A stretch of 64,000 nucleotides of DNA from positions 124,001 to 188,000 of the forward strand of contig NZ_JASISQ010000006.1 of the NCBI RefSeq assembly GCF_030063205.1. The letters are read 5' to 3'. The position numbers were made by a program, and so were the translations under genes. The notes beneath the pieces were generated by a model, which was not told where the DNA came from, searched no databases, and worked only from the letters and a program-made list of their open reading frames with translations. This document shows positions 54,104 through 63,182 of the stretch, in pieces. The DNA is from Arthrobacter antibioticus (GTDB lineage Bacteria; Actinomycetota; Actinomycetes; Actinomycetales; Micrococcaceae). The stretch's first letter is position 1. Each line of letters starts with the position of its first letter.

Positions 54104-54661
54104 CTAAGAGTCCGCAGCCGTATCGCCTGACACTGAACCGCCGGATACGGAACCGTCAGACACTGCATCGCCCACCGCTGTGTCTGCGGGCGCTGTGTCT
54201 GCTGCGCTGAAGTAGTAGGTGAGCCGGAACTTACCAATTTGAACCTCATTACCTGAACGCAAGCGCACAGCATCGACCCGGTCCCCATTGACATAGGTGC
54301 CGTTGAGGCTTCCAGCGTCAATGACTTCAAACCCGCCGTCGTACTTCAAAAAATTCACGTGCCTACGCGAAACCGTGACGTCATCTAAGAAGATGTCAGC
54401 GTCAGGGTGACGACCAGCTGTGGTGACCTTGCTGTCAAGCAAGAACCTTGCACCTGCGTTTGGCCCCACGTGGGCGATCAGCAGCGCCGAACCCGTGGGA
54501 AGCGAGCTCACTGCATTTTCCTCATCCGATGCCAAAACAGGGACCGTCAAGGACCCAGCTTGGACGGGAGGCAGATGAATTGAGGTGGTATCTGTTGCAC
54601 CGGAGTGATCTTGGGCGTTGGCCTGATCATTCACCCCGGCGTCGTTGCCCTTGTCAACCAT
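54104..54661 (-). CDS. garA: FHA-domain protein, GarA/OdhI-like
   Basis: Forkhead-associated protein that, in actinobacteria, switches 2-oxoglutarate dehydrogenase and glutamate enzymes according to Ser/Thr phosphorylation. In 185 residues the N-terminal phospho-site TDTTS (T25, T26) corresponds to ETTS of GarA. The FHA domain (about 60-150) has TAGRHPDADIFLDD, TVSRRHVNF and NGTYVNGDRV. A Ser/Gly/Asp-rich tail repeats VSGGSVSGD. ATG 54661 (MVDKGND) follows AAGGAGGAG. It lies between gcvH and ftsR as in Rv1826-Rv1828. Confidence 0.9.
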   Translation of the reverse strand: MVDKGNDAGVNDQANAQDHSGATDTTSIHLPPVQAGSLTVPVLASDEENAVSSLPTGSALLIAHVGPNAGARFLLDSKVTTAGRHPDADIFLDDVTVSRRHVNFLKYDGGFEVIDAGSLNGTYVNGDRVDAVRLRSGNEVQIGKFRLTYYFSAADTAPADTAVGDAVSDGSVSGGSVSGDTAADS

Positions 54662-54733
54662 TGGTACTCCTCCTTGCCGCAAAGTAGTAGGAAACCCTGT
54701 TGGGCCCCAAATAAAACTCTATAGAACTAAGTA

Positions 54734-55120
54734 CTAGCCTACCTTTTTCTGGTAGTCCTCCGCACTGAGCAACGAGTCGAAAGTGGACGTCTCAGAAAGA
54801 GTGATTTCCATGAGCCAGCCGGCACCGTAAGGAGCTGAGTTGATGAGCGCCGGATCGGTATCAAGAGCTTCATTGCGGGCAGTCACTTTCCCCGTCAGCG
54901 GTGCGTAAATATCGCTGACACTCTTCGTTGATTCAACTTCACCCACCACCGTGTCTGCCGTGACTTCGGTGCCAAGTTCAGGAACCTGGACGTACACAAC
55001 GTCACCAAGGGCATCTTGAGCGAAATCGGTGATGCCAACTCGCACCACGCCATCAGCTGTGGGTGCCATAACCCATTCATGCTCTGCTGTATAGGACAGG
55101 TCTGCGGGAATGCTGCTCAT
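54734..55120 (-). CDS. gcvH: Glycine cleavage system H protein
   Basis: Lipoyl carrier of the glycine cleavage system. The 128-residue product has YTAEHEWV (about 10-17), GITDFAQDALGDVVYVQVP (split here) and the lipoyl-Lys in ESTKSVSDIYAP (about 63-74). ATG 55120 has GGCGCC and AGGG upstream at moderate spacing. It is the first gene of the gcvH-garA-ftsR-BFN group, with about 210 bases of upstream region in which I see no glycine riboswitch. Confidence 0.95.
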   Translation of the reverse strand: MSSIPADLSYTAEHEWVMAPTADGVVRVGITDFAQDALGDVVYVQVPELGTEVTADTVVGEVESTKSVSDIYAPLTGKVTARNEALDTDPALINSAPYGAGWLMEITLSETSTFDSLLSAEDYQKKVG

Positions 55121-55330
55121 TATGGGCGCCTTTCAGGGTTCACTCGCGGCCGCGCGAAGAGAAACTGGAGTTTACATTAAAGAAAATCAAAACTAGGGTC
55201 ATGGCTGATTTTACCCACAAACCACAACCAGTCTTTAGTGTGGGGCCGCTCTTTACAAGTCGAAGGTACTTTCTAAGGCCTCTAGTGGCAAATCTACCCC
55301 GTCCTGCAACGAATCTGGGATGATTTACCT

Positions 55331-56161
55331 ATGACCGATTCAGTTACTCCTACTTACTCCGGTGACGGGCAAGCCCCAGACACCCGGGGCAGCACGCCCA
55401 CACATTTGCCGACGGCACCAGGAACCAGCAATGAAACGAAAATGCCCAGCTGGCTTTTTCGCACCATTCTTGGCATGGGCGCCGCTGCTGTGCTGGTCAT
55501 TGTTTATTTTGTGGCCTCTGTGACTGTGCCGCTGATGTGGGCCAACTCGATCAGGGACCAGATCGGCGGTCAACTGGGCAACAGCATTCCGCTTGGCATG
55601 TTTTACGGATTTGTCTTCTCGTTCTTCCCTGTCGTCATCGCCTGGCAAGCTCACAGGCGTCGGCTCAATAAGTGGGTACGGGTTTCCTTGCTCGCACTCG
55701 CTGTGCTCCTAACCATCCCCAACCTACTGACACTCGCCGTCCTGTTCGGGAACACAAAAACTGCCGCCGATGCACGGTCCATCTGGGCCAATAGCGCCAA
55801 CTGGTTTGGTACATGGAGTCAGTTGTTCATGGTTGTCGGGGTGGTGTGCGCAGTGGCGTTGGTTGTGTTGGGACGCATGTGGCGCCGCCGCGGGAAACGG
55901 ATCAGGGAGATTAAAACCGCCGAGAAATTAGTTTATAAGGACAAACTGGCCCAGAAGCTCGCGGGCAGGGATGCCGCCAAGGTGGCTGACAAGCAGGCTA
56001 AAGCCGATGCCCGAGCAGCCGAAAAAGCAACCAAGGCAACCGCCCGTTTGGAACGTCGCACGGCCCCGGCCCAGCAAGATGCTGGGCCCGACACCATCGA
56101 ATCTACCCCAGCATCAGAAGCGCTGCCCCCAGCCCCGCACACCGACACGCCTCCGAACTAG
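55331..56161 (+). CDS. Membrane protein with Ala/Lys-rich C-terminal helix
   Basis: Function not recognised. The 276-residue product has about 38 disordered residues, then four helices (about 44-68, 86-106, 118-138, 160-182) and a long charged segment (about 185-245, KLVYKDKLAQKLAGRDAAKV and ADARAAEKATKAT) that predicts a helix or coiled coil. A Pro-rich tail follows. ATG 55331 has GGGATGA upstream. The next gene (shortened Usp-like) begins 9 bases after it, so the four genes to 57464 probably form one operon. Confidence 0.65.
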   Translation: MTDSVTPTYSGDGQAPDTRGSTPTHLPTAPGTSNETKMPSWLFRTILGMGAAAVLVIVYFVASVTVPLMWANSIRDQIGGQLGNSIPLGMFYGFVFSFFPVVIAWQAHRRRLNKWVRVSLLALAVLLTIPNLLTLAVLFGNTKTAADARSIWANSANWFGTWSQLFMVVGVVCAVALVVLGRMWRRRGKRIREIKTAEKLVYKDKLAQKLAGRDAAKVADKQAKADARAAEKATKATARLERRTAPAQQDAGPDTIESTPASEALPPAPHTDTPPN

Positions 56162-56170
56162 AGCTCGGCT

Positions 56171-56536
56171 ATGGAACAGATTCAGCCCTGCACACTAGTT
56201 GGCGTCCAGCCAGGGCAGTCGTCCACCATCGTGGCTGAAGGAGCACGCCTAGCGGCCGATCTCCCGGCACAACTCGCCTACTCATTGGAACAAAAAACCG
56301 GAGCCCTGGATTTGCAGTGGCCGCTCCGGTGGCCCGGCTCGCCCGCGCCGGCTATCCCCCGGGGCGTGCAGACGCTCAAGTCAAACACGACTCTGGGAGG
56401 CACGCACGGAGACAGCCGGACTTCGCTGCATAAAAAATGCCACCGTTGCGTGGCGGTGAAACGTGCCTGCACTGACCACATTCCGGTTTTGGTGATCACC
56501 ACCAAGCTGGGGTTGCCGGGGCAGGCCAGCAAGTGA
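56171..56536 (+). CDS. Shortened universal stress protein-like gene
   Basis: The N-terminus CTLVGVQPGQSSTIVAEGARLAADL (split) and the C-terminus VAVKRACTDHIPVLVI resemble UspA-family proteins that precede crcB in other actinobacteria. The middle is short and does not match: the product is 121 residues against about 150-165, and the usual GxxGS-type nucleotide loop reads KKCHRCVAV. It may be a decayed or strongly diverged relative. ATG 56171 starts 9 bases after the preceding gene, and its stop overlaps crcB by four bases. Confidence 0.5.
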   Translation: MEQIQPCTLVGVQPGQSSTIVAEGARLAADLPAQLAYSLEQKTGALDLQWPLRWPGSPAPAIPRGVQTLKSNTTLGGTHGDSRTSLHKKCHRCVAVKRACTDHIPVLVITTKLGLPGQASK

Positions 56537-57090
56537 AAATACCGTATCTAGACGTCCGAACCTTATCCGTTGTCGCCGTGGGTGGCACGCTGGGGGCCGG
56601 AGCTCGACAGGCTCTTGTTTTGGCCGTGCCTGATGCCGGTCCTCTGCCCGTGTCCATCATCGTTGCAAACATCGTTGGCGCTTTTCTCTTGGGGCTCCTT
56701 TACGCCATTCTCAACCGCCAAGATGCGCTTAATGACCGCCCGCACTCAAGCAACGACGCGGAAGGCTATCCGCCGTCGAATTCTTCCAGAAATGCACTGG
56801 AGCGCAACCGACGACTGCGATTGCTGTTGGGAACCGGGTTTTGTGGCGGCTTCACAACCTACAGTGCACTGGCCGTTGGCGTCGTACTCATCGCTGGAGG
56901 CTCCAGTTCAGGTGGATCGGCCTGGGCCTGGGCTGCTGCCTATGGACTGGGCACGGTGTTCACAGGTGTCTTGGCTACCTGGGCTGGGATAGCACTCGGT
57001 ACCTTTTCCGAAAGAGTCGGTACCTTTTCCGAAAGAGTCAGTCACGACACTCCTGAGAAACCCAGAATTCAGCGAGAAAGCCAGCCATGA
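56533..57090 (+). CDS. crcB: Fluoride channel subunit CrcB (first of pair)
   Basis: Subunit of the Fluc fluoride channel. The 185 residues have four helices, with GGTLGAGARQAL (about 17), NIVGAFLLGLLYA (about 46) and GFCGGFTTYSALAV (about 101-114), the Phe/Tyr pore region. The loop between helices 2 and 3 (about 61-93) is long, and the C-terminus is extended, with GTFSERV exactly duplicated. GTG 56533 overlaps the preceding stop (GTGA). Two unlike subunits adjacent suggest a heterodimeric channel. Confidence 0.9.
   Translation: MKIPYLDVRTLSVVAVGGTLGAGARQALVLAVPDAGPLPVSIIVANIVGAFLLGLLYAILNRQDALNDRPHSSNDAEGYPPSNSSRNALERNRRLRLLLGTGFCGGFTTYSALAVGVVLIAGGSSSGGSAWAWAAAYGLGTVFTGVLATWAGIALGTFSERVGTFSERVSHDTPEKPRIQRESQP
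56996..57039. repeat. In-frame 21-base tandem duplication in crcB
   Basis: The 21-base unit beginning TCGGTACCTTTTCCGAAAG occurs at 56996-57016 and 57017-57037, perfect, with two further matching bases. It repeats GTFSERV in the C-terminal tail. Confidence 0.92.
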
Positions 57091-57464
57091 CACCTTTGGT
57101 CTTTGCTGCTCTGGCGGTTGCCGGCGGGATGGGTGCCGCTGCCCGGTTTGCTGTCGATGGAGCGGTTGGAAGCCGTTTGCGAACAATTTTTCCGCTGGCC
57201 ACGTTCATCATCAACGTTTCAGGGTCGTTGGCGCTGGGCCTATTGACCTCGTTGGCGGCCGGGCATTTATTTTCCCAGGAATGGGCGCTAATCTTGGGCG
57301 CCGGGTTTTTGGGTGGCTACACCACTTTCAGTACCGCCAGTTATGAAACTGTGCGCTTGATGGGTGAAGACCGGTACTTTGCTTCATTGGCCAACGCTTT
57401 GGGATCTCTAATTTCCACTGTGGCAGCCGCAGCTTTTGGCTTTTGGCTTGGTTCGCTCTTTTAG
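57087..57464 (+). CDS. crcB: Fluoride channel subunit CrcB (second of pair)
   Basis: Second Fluc subunit, 125 residues and normal length. It has four helices, GGMGAAARFAVD (about 13), NVSGSLALGLL (about 44) and GFLGGYTTFSTASYET (about 73-88). ATG 57087 overlaps the first subunit by four bases, so the two should be made in equal amounts. No fluoride riboswitch was recognised upstream. Confidence 0.93.
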   Translation: MTPLVFAALAVAGGMGAAARFAVDGAVGSRLRTIFPLATFIINVSGSLALGLLTSLAAGHLFSQEWALILGAGFLGGYTTFSTASYETVRLMGEDRYFASLANALGSLISTVAAAAFGFWLGSLF

Positions 57465-57819
57465 TGCGTTCCAGCGCCACCAAAGATCGGCCACGGCACT
57501 TTTAGCTGTCCTGGCCGGTCTGGCCGCTAACCCTGAGCAGCCAAGGCGATTAAAATAAGACGACCCGCAGAGCATCGGCGAGATACTCGTACGGGCCTAA
57601 CCGCAGCTAACTCTGAGAAGAGCGCATTGGCTAACAAGAACACTACCTGTCCATTAGCTGAACAGTTGTATTGAAAAGCCCCGATGAGCCGTATTTCACA
57701 GTGCGTGATTACACACTGCCTAATTTCATGGTGCAGAGTTCTTACGGTGTGACATTCTTTGTGGCTCATGCTCCTCCCTAACCATCAGAGCCCCCAAGTA
57801 AAAGAAAAGCGAGTGTTGG
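57465..57819. other. Gene-free region between crcB and TauE genes
   Basis: 355 bases between convergent genes. No terminator hairpin of note and no credible ORF; short inverted fragments (TTCACAGTGCG, ACACACTGCC) are not convincing. Confidence 0.4.
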
Positions 57820-58566
57820 CTAAGCAAGCTCCACAATGCCACCGACAGTTGCAGCCGTGGCCCCTGCGTAGGCAAGGATGACCACAAGGGATCGCGCACG
57901 GTGGGGTGCAATCCAGTGGGCCAATATCTCGCCCGCAATCAAGCCAGCCACGATCGCTACCCCAACGGCTGCCCATGTCCATATCTCCATCTGAGGCATA
58001 GACCCGGGAGTCGCAAGGCATTTGGCGAGAATAGATGCAACTCCGATGGTTAGAAAATATGGTTGCATGGTTGCAGCAAATGAGCGCTGGTCCCATTTTG
58101 ATGCAACGGCGTACACGCTCATAGCCGGTCCACCCACGCCTGCTGTGGTGTTCATAGCACCGCTCATTGTGCCCGCGAGGATCATTGGGCTCAGTCGTGT
58201 TTCCTTGCTAGGCGATTTCATTCGCAACGACATGGTCAAACTGATGAGCACAACCACCCCCACTCCGACCTGCAGCCAGGCACCCGGAATGTACTTGAGG
58301 ATAATTGCCCCCGGAATAACTCCGGCAAGCGCCGCGAAAGCAAGGATGAGATATTTTTTAAAGTCAATATATTTATAGACTCTAAAGATGACCAGGGCTG
58401 AGGCGACGGCTCCGCAGACATTAACGAGCACTATCCCTGTCACAGGCCCCATGATCAACACCACGAAAGGCGCGCAGACTAGTGCGAACCCCATACCTGT
58501 TAGTCGCTGCATCGTGGCACCGGTGAATATCGCCAACACCAGGGCCAATGCCATACTCGCGTTCAC
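57820..58566 (-). CDS. TauE/SafE-family sulfite/organosulfonate exporter-like protein
   Basis: Integral membrane protein of the TauE/SafE (DUF81) family. From GTG 58566 the product is 248 residues with about eight helices and the family repeats TGMGFALVCAPFVVL (about 22-36) and TAGVGGPAMSVYA (about 139-151). Substrate unknown. The start is uncertain: ATG 58554 four codons on is possible, and 51 residues upstream are rejected because they are not hydrophobic and lack similarity. It is divergent from the acyl-CoA dehydrogenase gene, with the TTAC palindrome between. Confidence 0.82.
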   Translation of the reverse strand: MNASMALALVLAIFTGATMQRLTGMGFALVCAPFVVLIMGPVTGIVLVNVCGAVASALVIFRVYKYIDFKKYLILAFAALAGVIPGAIILKYIPGAWLQVGVGVVVLISLTMSLRMKSPSKETRLSPMILAGTMSGAMNTTAGVGGPAMSVYAVASKWDQRSFAATMQPYFLTIGVASILAKCLATPGSMPQMEIWTWAAVGVAIVAGLIAGEILAHWIAPHRARSLVVILAYAGATAATVGGIVELA

Positions 58567-58701
58567 GAAATCCAAATCAAATAACTGGATTCGGTGTGTA
58601 CCTTCACTGCTGGCGTTCTCCCTCCACGACCCTGCCCGATTGTTCCACACGGGCGCTTGAAGCCGAAGTTGCCCCTGTGCGCACAATGTGACCCGTGCAA
58701 C

Positions 58702-58717
58702 ATTACTGGTTAGTAAC
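58702..58717. promoter_or_regulatory. Palindromic operator candidate upstream of acyl-CoA dehydrogenase
   Basis: ATTACT-GGTT-AGTAAC, five-base inverted arms TTACT/AGTAA with a four-base spacer, 44-59 bases before the dehydrogenase start. It has the same arm-spacer layout as the fadD site at 42061-42076. It could also affect the divergent TauE gene. Confidence 0.55.
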
Positions 58718-58760
58718 AAAATCTCGCCACAAAGGTGGTTACCAAGGTACGCTGGCGATT

Positions 58761-60548
58761 ATGAGCCAATACCAACCCCCAATCGCAGACATTTCCTTCG
58801 CACTTGAGCATGTTGTGGAATACCAGGACATCGCCAAGTTGCCAGGTTTCGAACACGCAGACCTCGAAACGGTGACAGAGCTCCTTGAACAGTGCGGTGA
58901 GTTTATGTCGGAGGCTGTGGCCCCGACGAATCGCACGGGTGACATCCAGGGCTCCACACTCCAATCAGATGGCACTGTGGCCACCCCTGACGGTTTCAAA
59001 GAGTTGTACCAGCAGTACGTGGATGCTGGTTGGGGGTCCGTGCCCCTACCGGAGGAGTTTGGCGGTGGTGGCTTCCCTCGCACTGTAGGGCTGGTCATCC
59101 AGGAACTCATGACAAGCGCCAACATGGGCTTTTCTCTCTGCCCATTGCTGACACAGGGGGCCATTGAGGCGCTCCTGCACTATGGCGACGATGAACTTAA
59201 GCAGCGCTACCTTCCCAAAATGGTAAGCGGTGAATGGACGGGAACCATGAACCTCACCGAGCCGCAGGCAGGCTCGGATGTGGGTGCACTGACCACCCGT
59301 GCGGTGAGGAATGCGGACGGCAGCTACGCCATAACGGGTCAGAAAATTTTCATTACTTATGGCGATCACGACATGGCTGAACAAATTGTTCATCTGGTTC
59401 TGGCACGAACCCCGGATGCCCCGGCCGGCACCCGCGGAATCTCCTGCTTTATAGTGCCGAAGTTCCTTGTTAATGAGGATGGCTCCCTAGGGGAACGCAA
59501 CACTGTAGAAACACTCTCCCTTGAACACAAAATGGGTATCCACGCCTCTCCCACCTGCGTACTCTCCTATGAGAATGCCACCGGTTACCTGATCGGTGAG
59601 GAAAACAAGGGTATGCGGATCATGTTCGTCATGATGAACAGCGCACGGCTCGGTGTTGGTGTGCAGGGACTGGCCGTGGCCGAACGCGCGTACCAGCAGT
59701 CGCTCACCTACGCCCAAGATAGGCAGCAGGGCCAGGCCATCGGTGTTACCACGGGCAGCTCACCCATCATCGAGTTTCCGGACGTGCGCCGCATGCTGAT
59801 GACACAGCGTGCCTCCATTGCCGGCTTGCGCTACCTCACCTTGCTCGACGCCACCTACGTTGACCGCAGCACCAACGATCCAGACCCGGCCGTCAGGGCT
59901 CGTGCCGATGAAATTGTTGGCCTCCTTACTCCGATTTGCAAGTCTTTCGGAACGGACCTTGGCAATGAACTCACGTCTTTGGCGCTCCAGATTCAGGGCG
60001 GCATGGGGTTCATAGAGGAGACAGGAGCAGCTCAGCATGTACGCGACGTACGTATTGCTGCGATTTACGAAGGTACCAACGGGATACAGGCTGCAGACCT
60101 TGTGGGTCGCAAGCTTGGAATCCGTGGCGGCGCCTCGATCCTGGAGTTCCTGTCCACAATGCGGGAGATCGACATGGATCTTGCGGGGGCCGGAACCGAC
60201 TTCTCTACGATTCGTGCGGAACTTGCCAAACAGTTCGATGCGCTTGAAAAAGCTACTCACTGGATGCTAAAGACAGGCCAGAGCGATCCCAACGCGGTAC
60301 TTTCGGGCTCAACTCCGTACCTGCGCATGTGGGGGCTCTGCACCTCCGCATGGATGCTGGCCCGAGCTGCCGTGGCCGCCGCAGGAACAGGTGACACGGC
60401 CCTGGCACAGAGCCAGCTGGTACTGGCCCGTTTCCATGCGGAACAGCTACTCCCCCAATGCGGTAGCTTACTGGGTGCTGCCACCGCCGGTTCTGCAGAC
60501 TTGTTCGCACTGGATGCACGTCAACTCTCGGGCTCAGCCCGAAAGTAG
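58761..60548 (+). CDS. Acyl-CoA dehydrogenase (FadE type)
   Basis: FAD enzyme of the acyl-CoA dehydrogenase superfamily, probably for fatty acid beta-oxidation. From ATG 58761 (MSQYQPPIAD) it has 595 residues: N-terminal helical domain, MNLTEPQAGSDVGAL (about 170) and TGQKIFITYGDHDMA (split; about 200) for substrate and FAD, then the C-terminal domain with the catalytic base in AAIYEGTNGIQ (about 433) and an extra C-terminal helical extension (to 595) typical of the longer FadE group. ATG 58761 is preferred to an upstream in-frame ATG (58695) that lies across the palindrome. Co-regulation with fadD is suggested. Confidence 0.9.
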   Translation: MSQYQPPIADISFALEHVVEYQDIAKLPGFEHADLETVTELLEQCGEFMSEAVAPTNRTGDIQGSTLQSDGTVATPDGFKELYQQYVDAGWGSVPLPEEFGGGGFPRTVGLVIQELMTSANMGFSLCPLLTQGAIEALLHYGDDELKQRYLPKMVSGEWTGTMNLTEPQAGSDVGALTTRAVRNADGSYAITGQKIFITYGDHDMAEQIVHLVLARTPDAPAGTRGISCFIVPKFLVNEDGSLGERNTVETLSLEHKMGIHASPTCVLSYENATGYLIGEENKGMRIMFVMMNSARLGVGVQGLAVAERAYQQSLTYAQDRQQGQAIGVTTGSSPIIEFPDVRRMLMTQRASIAGLRYLTLLDATYVDRSTNDPDPAVRARADEIVGLLTPICKSFGTDLGNELTSLALQIQGGMGFIEETGAAQHVRDVRIAAIYEGTNGIQAADLVGRKLGIRGGASILEFLSTMREIDMDLAGAGTDFSTIRAELAKQFDALEKATHWMLKTGQSDPNAVLSGSTPYLRMWGLCTSAWMLARAAVAAAGTGDTALAQSQLVLARFHAEQLLPQCGSLLGAATAGSADLFALDARQLSGSARK

Positions 60549-60578
60549 AAAAGCCAGCATTTACAAGTGCGGCAAAAG

Positions 60579-60618
60579 TGCCCGGCTCCTATCCCCATCG
60601 TGGATCGGGAGCCGGGCA
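60579..60618 (+). terminator. Terminator after acyl-CoA dehydrogenase
   Basis: TGCCCGGCTCC (60579-60589) pairs with GGAGCCGGGCA (60608-60618), eleven perfect bases, with inner ATCC/GGAT. It lies 31 bases after the stop and is followed by TTGTTATCTC. Confidence 0.75.
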
Positions 60619-60678
60619 TTGTTATCTCAATTCGCCGTGGACTTAGGTGCTACCAGCCAGTCGGTTTGCGGCACCAAA

Positions 60679-60721
60679 AAACCCGCTGTCCTCTAGTTTG
60701 AAACCAGAGAACAGCGGGTTT
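60679..60721 (-). terminator. Terminator of tRNA-Pro
   Basis: AAACCCGCTGT (60679-60689) pairs with ACAGCGGGTTT (60711-60721), with CTCT/AGAG inside. On the minus strand the stem is followed by TTTTTTGG, a good U-tract. It is just 4 bases past the tRNA CCA end. Confidence 0.85.
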
Positions 60722-60725
60722 GTTG

Positions 60726-60802
<77 letters not shown>

Positions 60803-60906
60803 AAAGTTCAGCATCCAGAAGGTATCTCCCGTGGCTGAACCACCTGAAGAAGCTTACCTCATATTTACCCGAGACAGGACCAAAACAGGTTGAACTGTGA
60901 GTCAGC

Positions 60907-62463
60907 TTACTTCTTCCGGCTCCGTTTTTCACGTACTCGCATGGCCACTTCGATGGGTGTTCCTTCGAAGCCGAAGGTTTCACGCAGGCGGCGAGTAATG
61001 AAGCGGCGGTATCCGGGGTCAAGGAAGCCTGTGGTGAACAGGACGAACTTCGGCGGTCGGCTCGATGCCTGAGTGCCGAACAAAATACGTGGCTGCTTGC
61101 CGCCCCGCACGGGGTGCGGGTGTTCCGAAACCAATTCCCCCAGGAAAGCATTGAGGCGACCTGTGGGGATGCGCCGATCCCAGTTCTCCAGTGCTATGTC
61201 CAGGGCGGGAACCAATTTGTCCTTGTGCCAACCAGTTTTAGCTGAAATGTTCACCCGCGGTGCCCATTCGACGTGGGCAAGATCCTGATCGATTTCACGT
61301 TCTAGGTACTTGCGGCGTTCATCGTCCATCAAGTCCCACTTATTGAACGCCAACACCAGTGCACGCCCTGACTCAATAACCAACTGCAGGATGCGCACAT
61401 CCTGCTCACTGAGTACCTCATCCACCGCCATCAGCACTACAGCAACTTCCGCCTTTTCCAAGGCAGTCTGGGTACGTAGCGACGCGTAGAAGTCGGCACC
61501 CTGGGCCATGTGCACGCGGCGACGTATTCCTGCTGTGTCCACGAAGCGCCAGGTGCGATCGCCAAGCTCAATGAGCTCATCTACCGGATCGCGGGTGGTG
61601 CCTGCAACGTTATCAACTACCACGCGCTCCGTGCCTGCGAGCTTGTTCAGCAGTGAAGACTTTCCCACGTTGGGCCGTCCCAGCAAAGCGATGCGGCGGG
61701 GCCCTCCCGTGCGTTCGATGCCGTCAACTGCGGAAAACTCCGGCAGAACCTCCATGACCCGATCAAGCATGTCCGCCACACCACGGCCATGGACGGCGGA
61801 AACGGGGTGCGGTTCCCCCAGCCCCAACCCCCACAGAGTTGCGGCATCGGCTTCCTGGACGAGGTCATCAATTTTATTACCTACAAGGATGACAGGCTTC
61901 TTGGACTTGCGCAGCATGCGCACAATAGCCTCATCGGAGGCAGTAATTCCTACTATCGCATCCACTACCAGGAGTACTGCATCAGCCATCTCCACAGCCA
62001 GTTCGGCCTGCTCAGCAACGCGCAAATCCAGTCCACGCGCATCGCGCTCCCAGCCACCGGTATCAACCACGGTGAAATTGCGTCCAAGCCAGTCGGCTGT
62101 GTACTGGACCCGGTCGCGGGTTACTCCGGGGGTGTCCTCGACAACCGCTTCACGGCGGCCCAGGATACGGTTGACAAGTGTTGACTTGCCCACGTTGGGA
62201 CGGCCAACAATGGCAAGTATCGGATCCTGACGCAGCGCATCAAAGTCGTCGCCTTCGTCGAACCCACCCGAAAGCAGTGCCGCATCTTCGTCGTCGAGCT
62301 CGTAGTTGGCAAGGCCTGCAAGGAGCCCTGCCGCGCGGGCATCGGCGTCCTCGTCAGAGATCGCCGCCAGCCTCTCAGCTATCTGGTCAGTACCCGTGGG
62401 TACGTAGTCCTGGTGACCAACCTCGCCGTCACCGGCGGGTGTGGTTGACTTGGAGTCGCTCAT
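60907..62463 (-). CDS. der: Double-GTPase ribosome assembly factor Der (EngA)
   Basis: Tandem-GTPase needed for 50S subunit maturation. The 518 residues have an acidic N-terminal extension (about 1-78, as usual in actinobacteria), GTPase 1 with GRPNVGKST (about 87) and DTPGVTRDR (about 112), GTPase 2 with GRPNVGKSS (about 260) and DTAGIRRR (about 308), then a KH-like domain (about 420-515) with the basic end [13 protein letters not shown] 62463 begins 2 bases after the plsC-like stop, so the genes are coupled. Confidence 0.96.
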   Translation of the reverse strand: MSDSKSTTPAGDGEVGHQDYVPTGTDQIAERLAAISDEDADARAAGLLAGLANYELDDEDAALLSGGFDEGDDFDALRQDPILAIVGRPNVGKSTLVNRILGRREAVVEDTPGVTRDRVQYTADWLGRNFTVVDTGGWERDARGLDLRVAEQAELAVEMADAVLLVVDAIVGITASDEAIVRMLRKSKKPVILVGNKIDDLVQEADAATLWGLGLGEPHPVSAVHGRGVADMLDRVMEVLPEFSAVDGIERTGGPRRIALLGRPNVGKSSLLNKLAGTERVVVDNVAGTTRDPVDELIELGDRTWRFVDTAGIRRRVHMAQGADFYASLRTQTALEKAEVAVVLMAVDEVLSEQDVRILQLVIESGRALVLAFNKWDLMDDERRKYLEREIDQDLAHVEWAPRVNISAKTGWHKDKLVPALDIALENWDRRIPTGRLNAFLGELVSEHPHPVRGGKQPRILFGTQASSRPPKFVLFTTGFLDPGYRRFITRRLRETFGFEGTPIEVAMRVREKRSRKK

Positions 62464-62465
62464 GG

Positions 62466-63182
62466 TTACTGTCCTTTATGCTTTGAAGATAGGTGATCGT
62501 CCGCAGGCAAATCCTGCCCCGTTACGGCTTGTGCGGCGGCTATGTGTGTCGCCAGCCGCAGGCGGATTTGTTCGGTTGCTCTGTCCATTGAAACACGGCC
62601 GGAAACTCCCGGCTCACCCGTGATTGACAATGGTTCCCCAAACACCACATAGAGCCTACGCCGCGGTGCTGGAATTTTATCGAGATGTTCCCCCGTATAC
62701 CGGGTTCCCAGAATAGCTACCGGGACGACGACGGCACTTGAGTTAAGTGCCAGCCACGCTACCCCACCGCTCATGGCAGAGGCATCTCCGCTGCCCCTGG
62801 TACCTTCTGGCAGGATTCCAACGCAGTCTCCGCGGTCCAGGACCGCTTTAGCGCATTGTAGGGCTGTACGGTCTCCACCCCGGTTGACTGGGATCTGTCC
62901 GGAGGCGTGCAAAATCCAACCGAGAAGTCCTTTAAACATGTTATGGCGAACCAAAACATGCATGTACCTGCTGCTAGCGCCAACCAGCACCGGGCCATCA
63001 AGGTAGCTGAGGTGATTTGCAGCAAACACGACAGCGCCCTCGCAAGGAATGTTAGCCCGCCCCAAGACTGTTGTCCTGTACACGGCGTGGTCAATCACAC
63101 GCCCCAGAGGCCGGCTCCAGCGCGTTTTCCACCGCGGAGGTGGAACAGTAATCATCGCCAACGGTTTTTCTTTTGTGTTCAT
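62466..63182 (-). CDS. 1-acyl-glycerol-3-phosphate acyltransferase (PlsC family), second copy
   Basis: PlsC-family acyltransferase of 238 residues with NHLSYLDGP (HxxxxD, about 57), GQIPVNRGG (about 93), [11 protein letters not shown] (about 117) and [11 protein letters not shown] (about 144). Shorter than the copy at 38558-39433. ATG 63182 overlaps cmk by four bases. The order tyrA-cmk-plsC-der is common in actinobacteria. Confidence 0.92.
   Translation of the reverse strand: MNTKEKPLAMITVPPPRWKTRWSRPLGRVIDHAVYRTTVLGRANIPCEGAVVFAANHLSYLDGPVLVGASSRYMHVLVRHNMFKGLLGWILHASGQIPVNRGGDRTALQCAKAVLDRGDCVGILPEGTRGSGDASAMSGGVAWLALNSSAVVVPVAILGTRYTGEHLDKIPAPRRRLYVVFGEPLSITGEPGVSGRVSMDRATEQIRLRLATHIAAAQAVTGQDLPADDHLSSKHKGQ

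Noticed and set aside
55121-55330. Glycine riboswitch before gcvH
   Set aside because: I looked for tandem glycine aptamer features and found no conserved GGAGAG/CACCG-type core.
56162-56532. Fluoride riboswitch near crcB
   Set aside because: The stretch before crcB is coding (Usp-like) and the leader before 55331 shows no crcB-motif pseudoknot that I could recognise.
57527-57769. Minus-strand 80-codon frame between crcB and TauE
   Set aside because: No ribosome site, no similarity recognised, and Cys/Ile/Arg mix typical of a chance frame.
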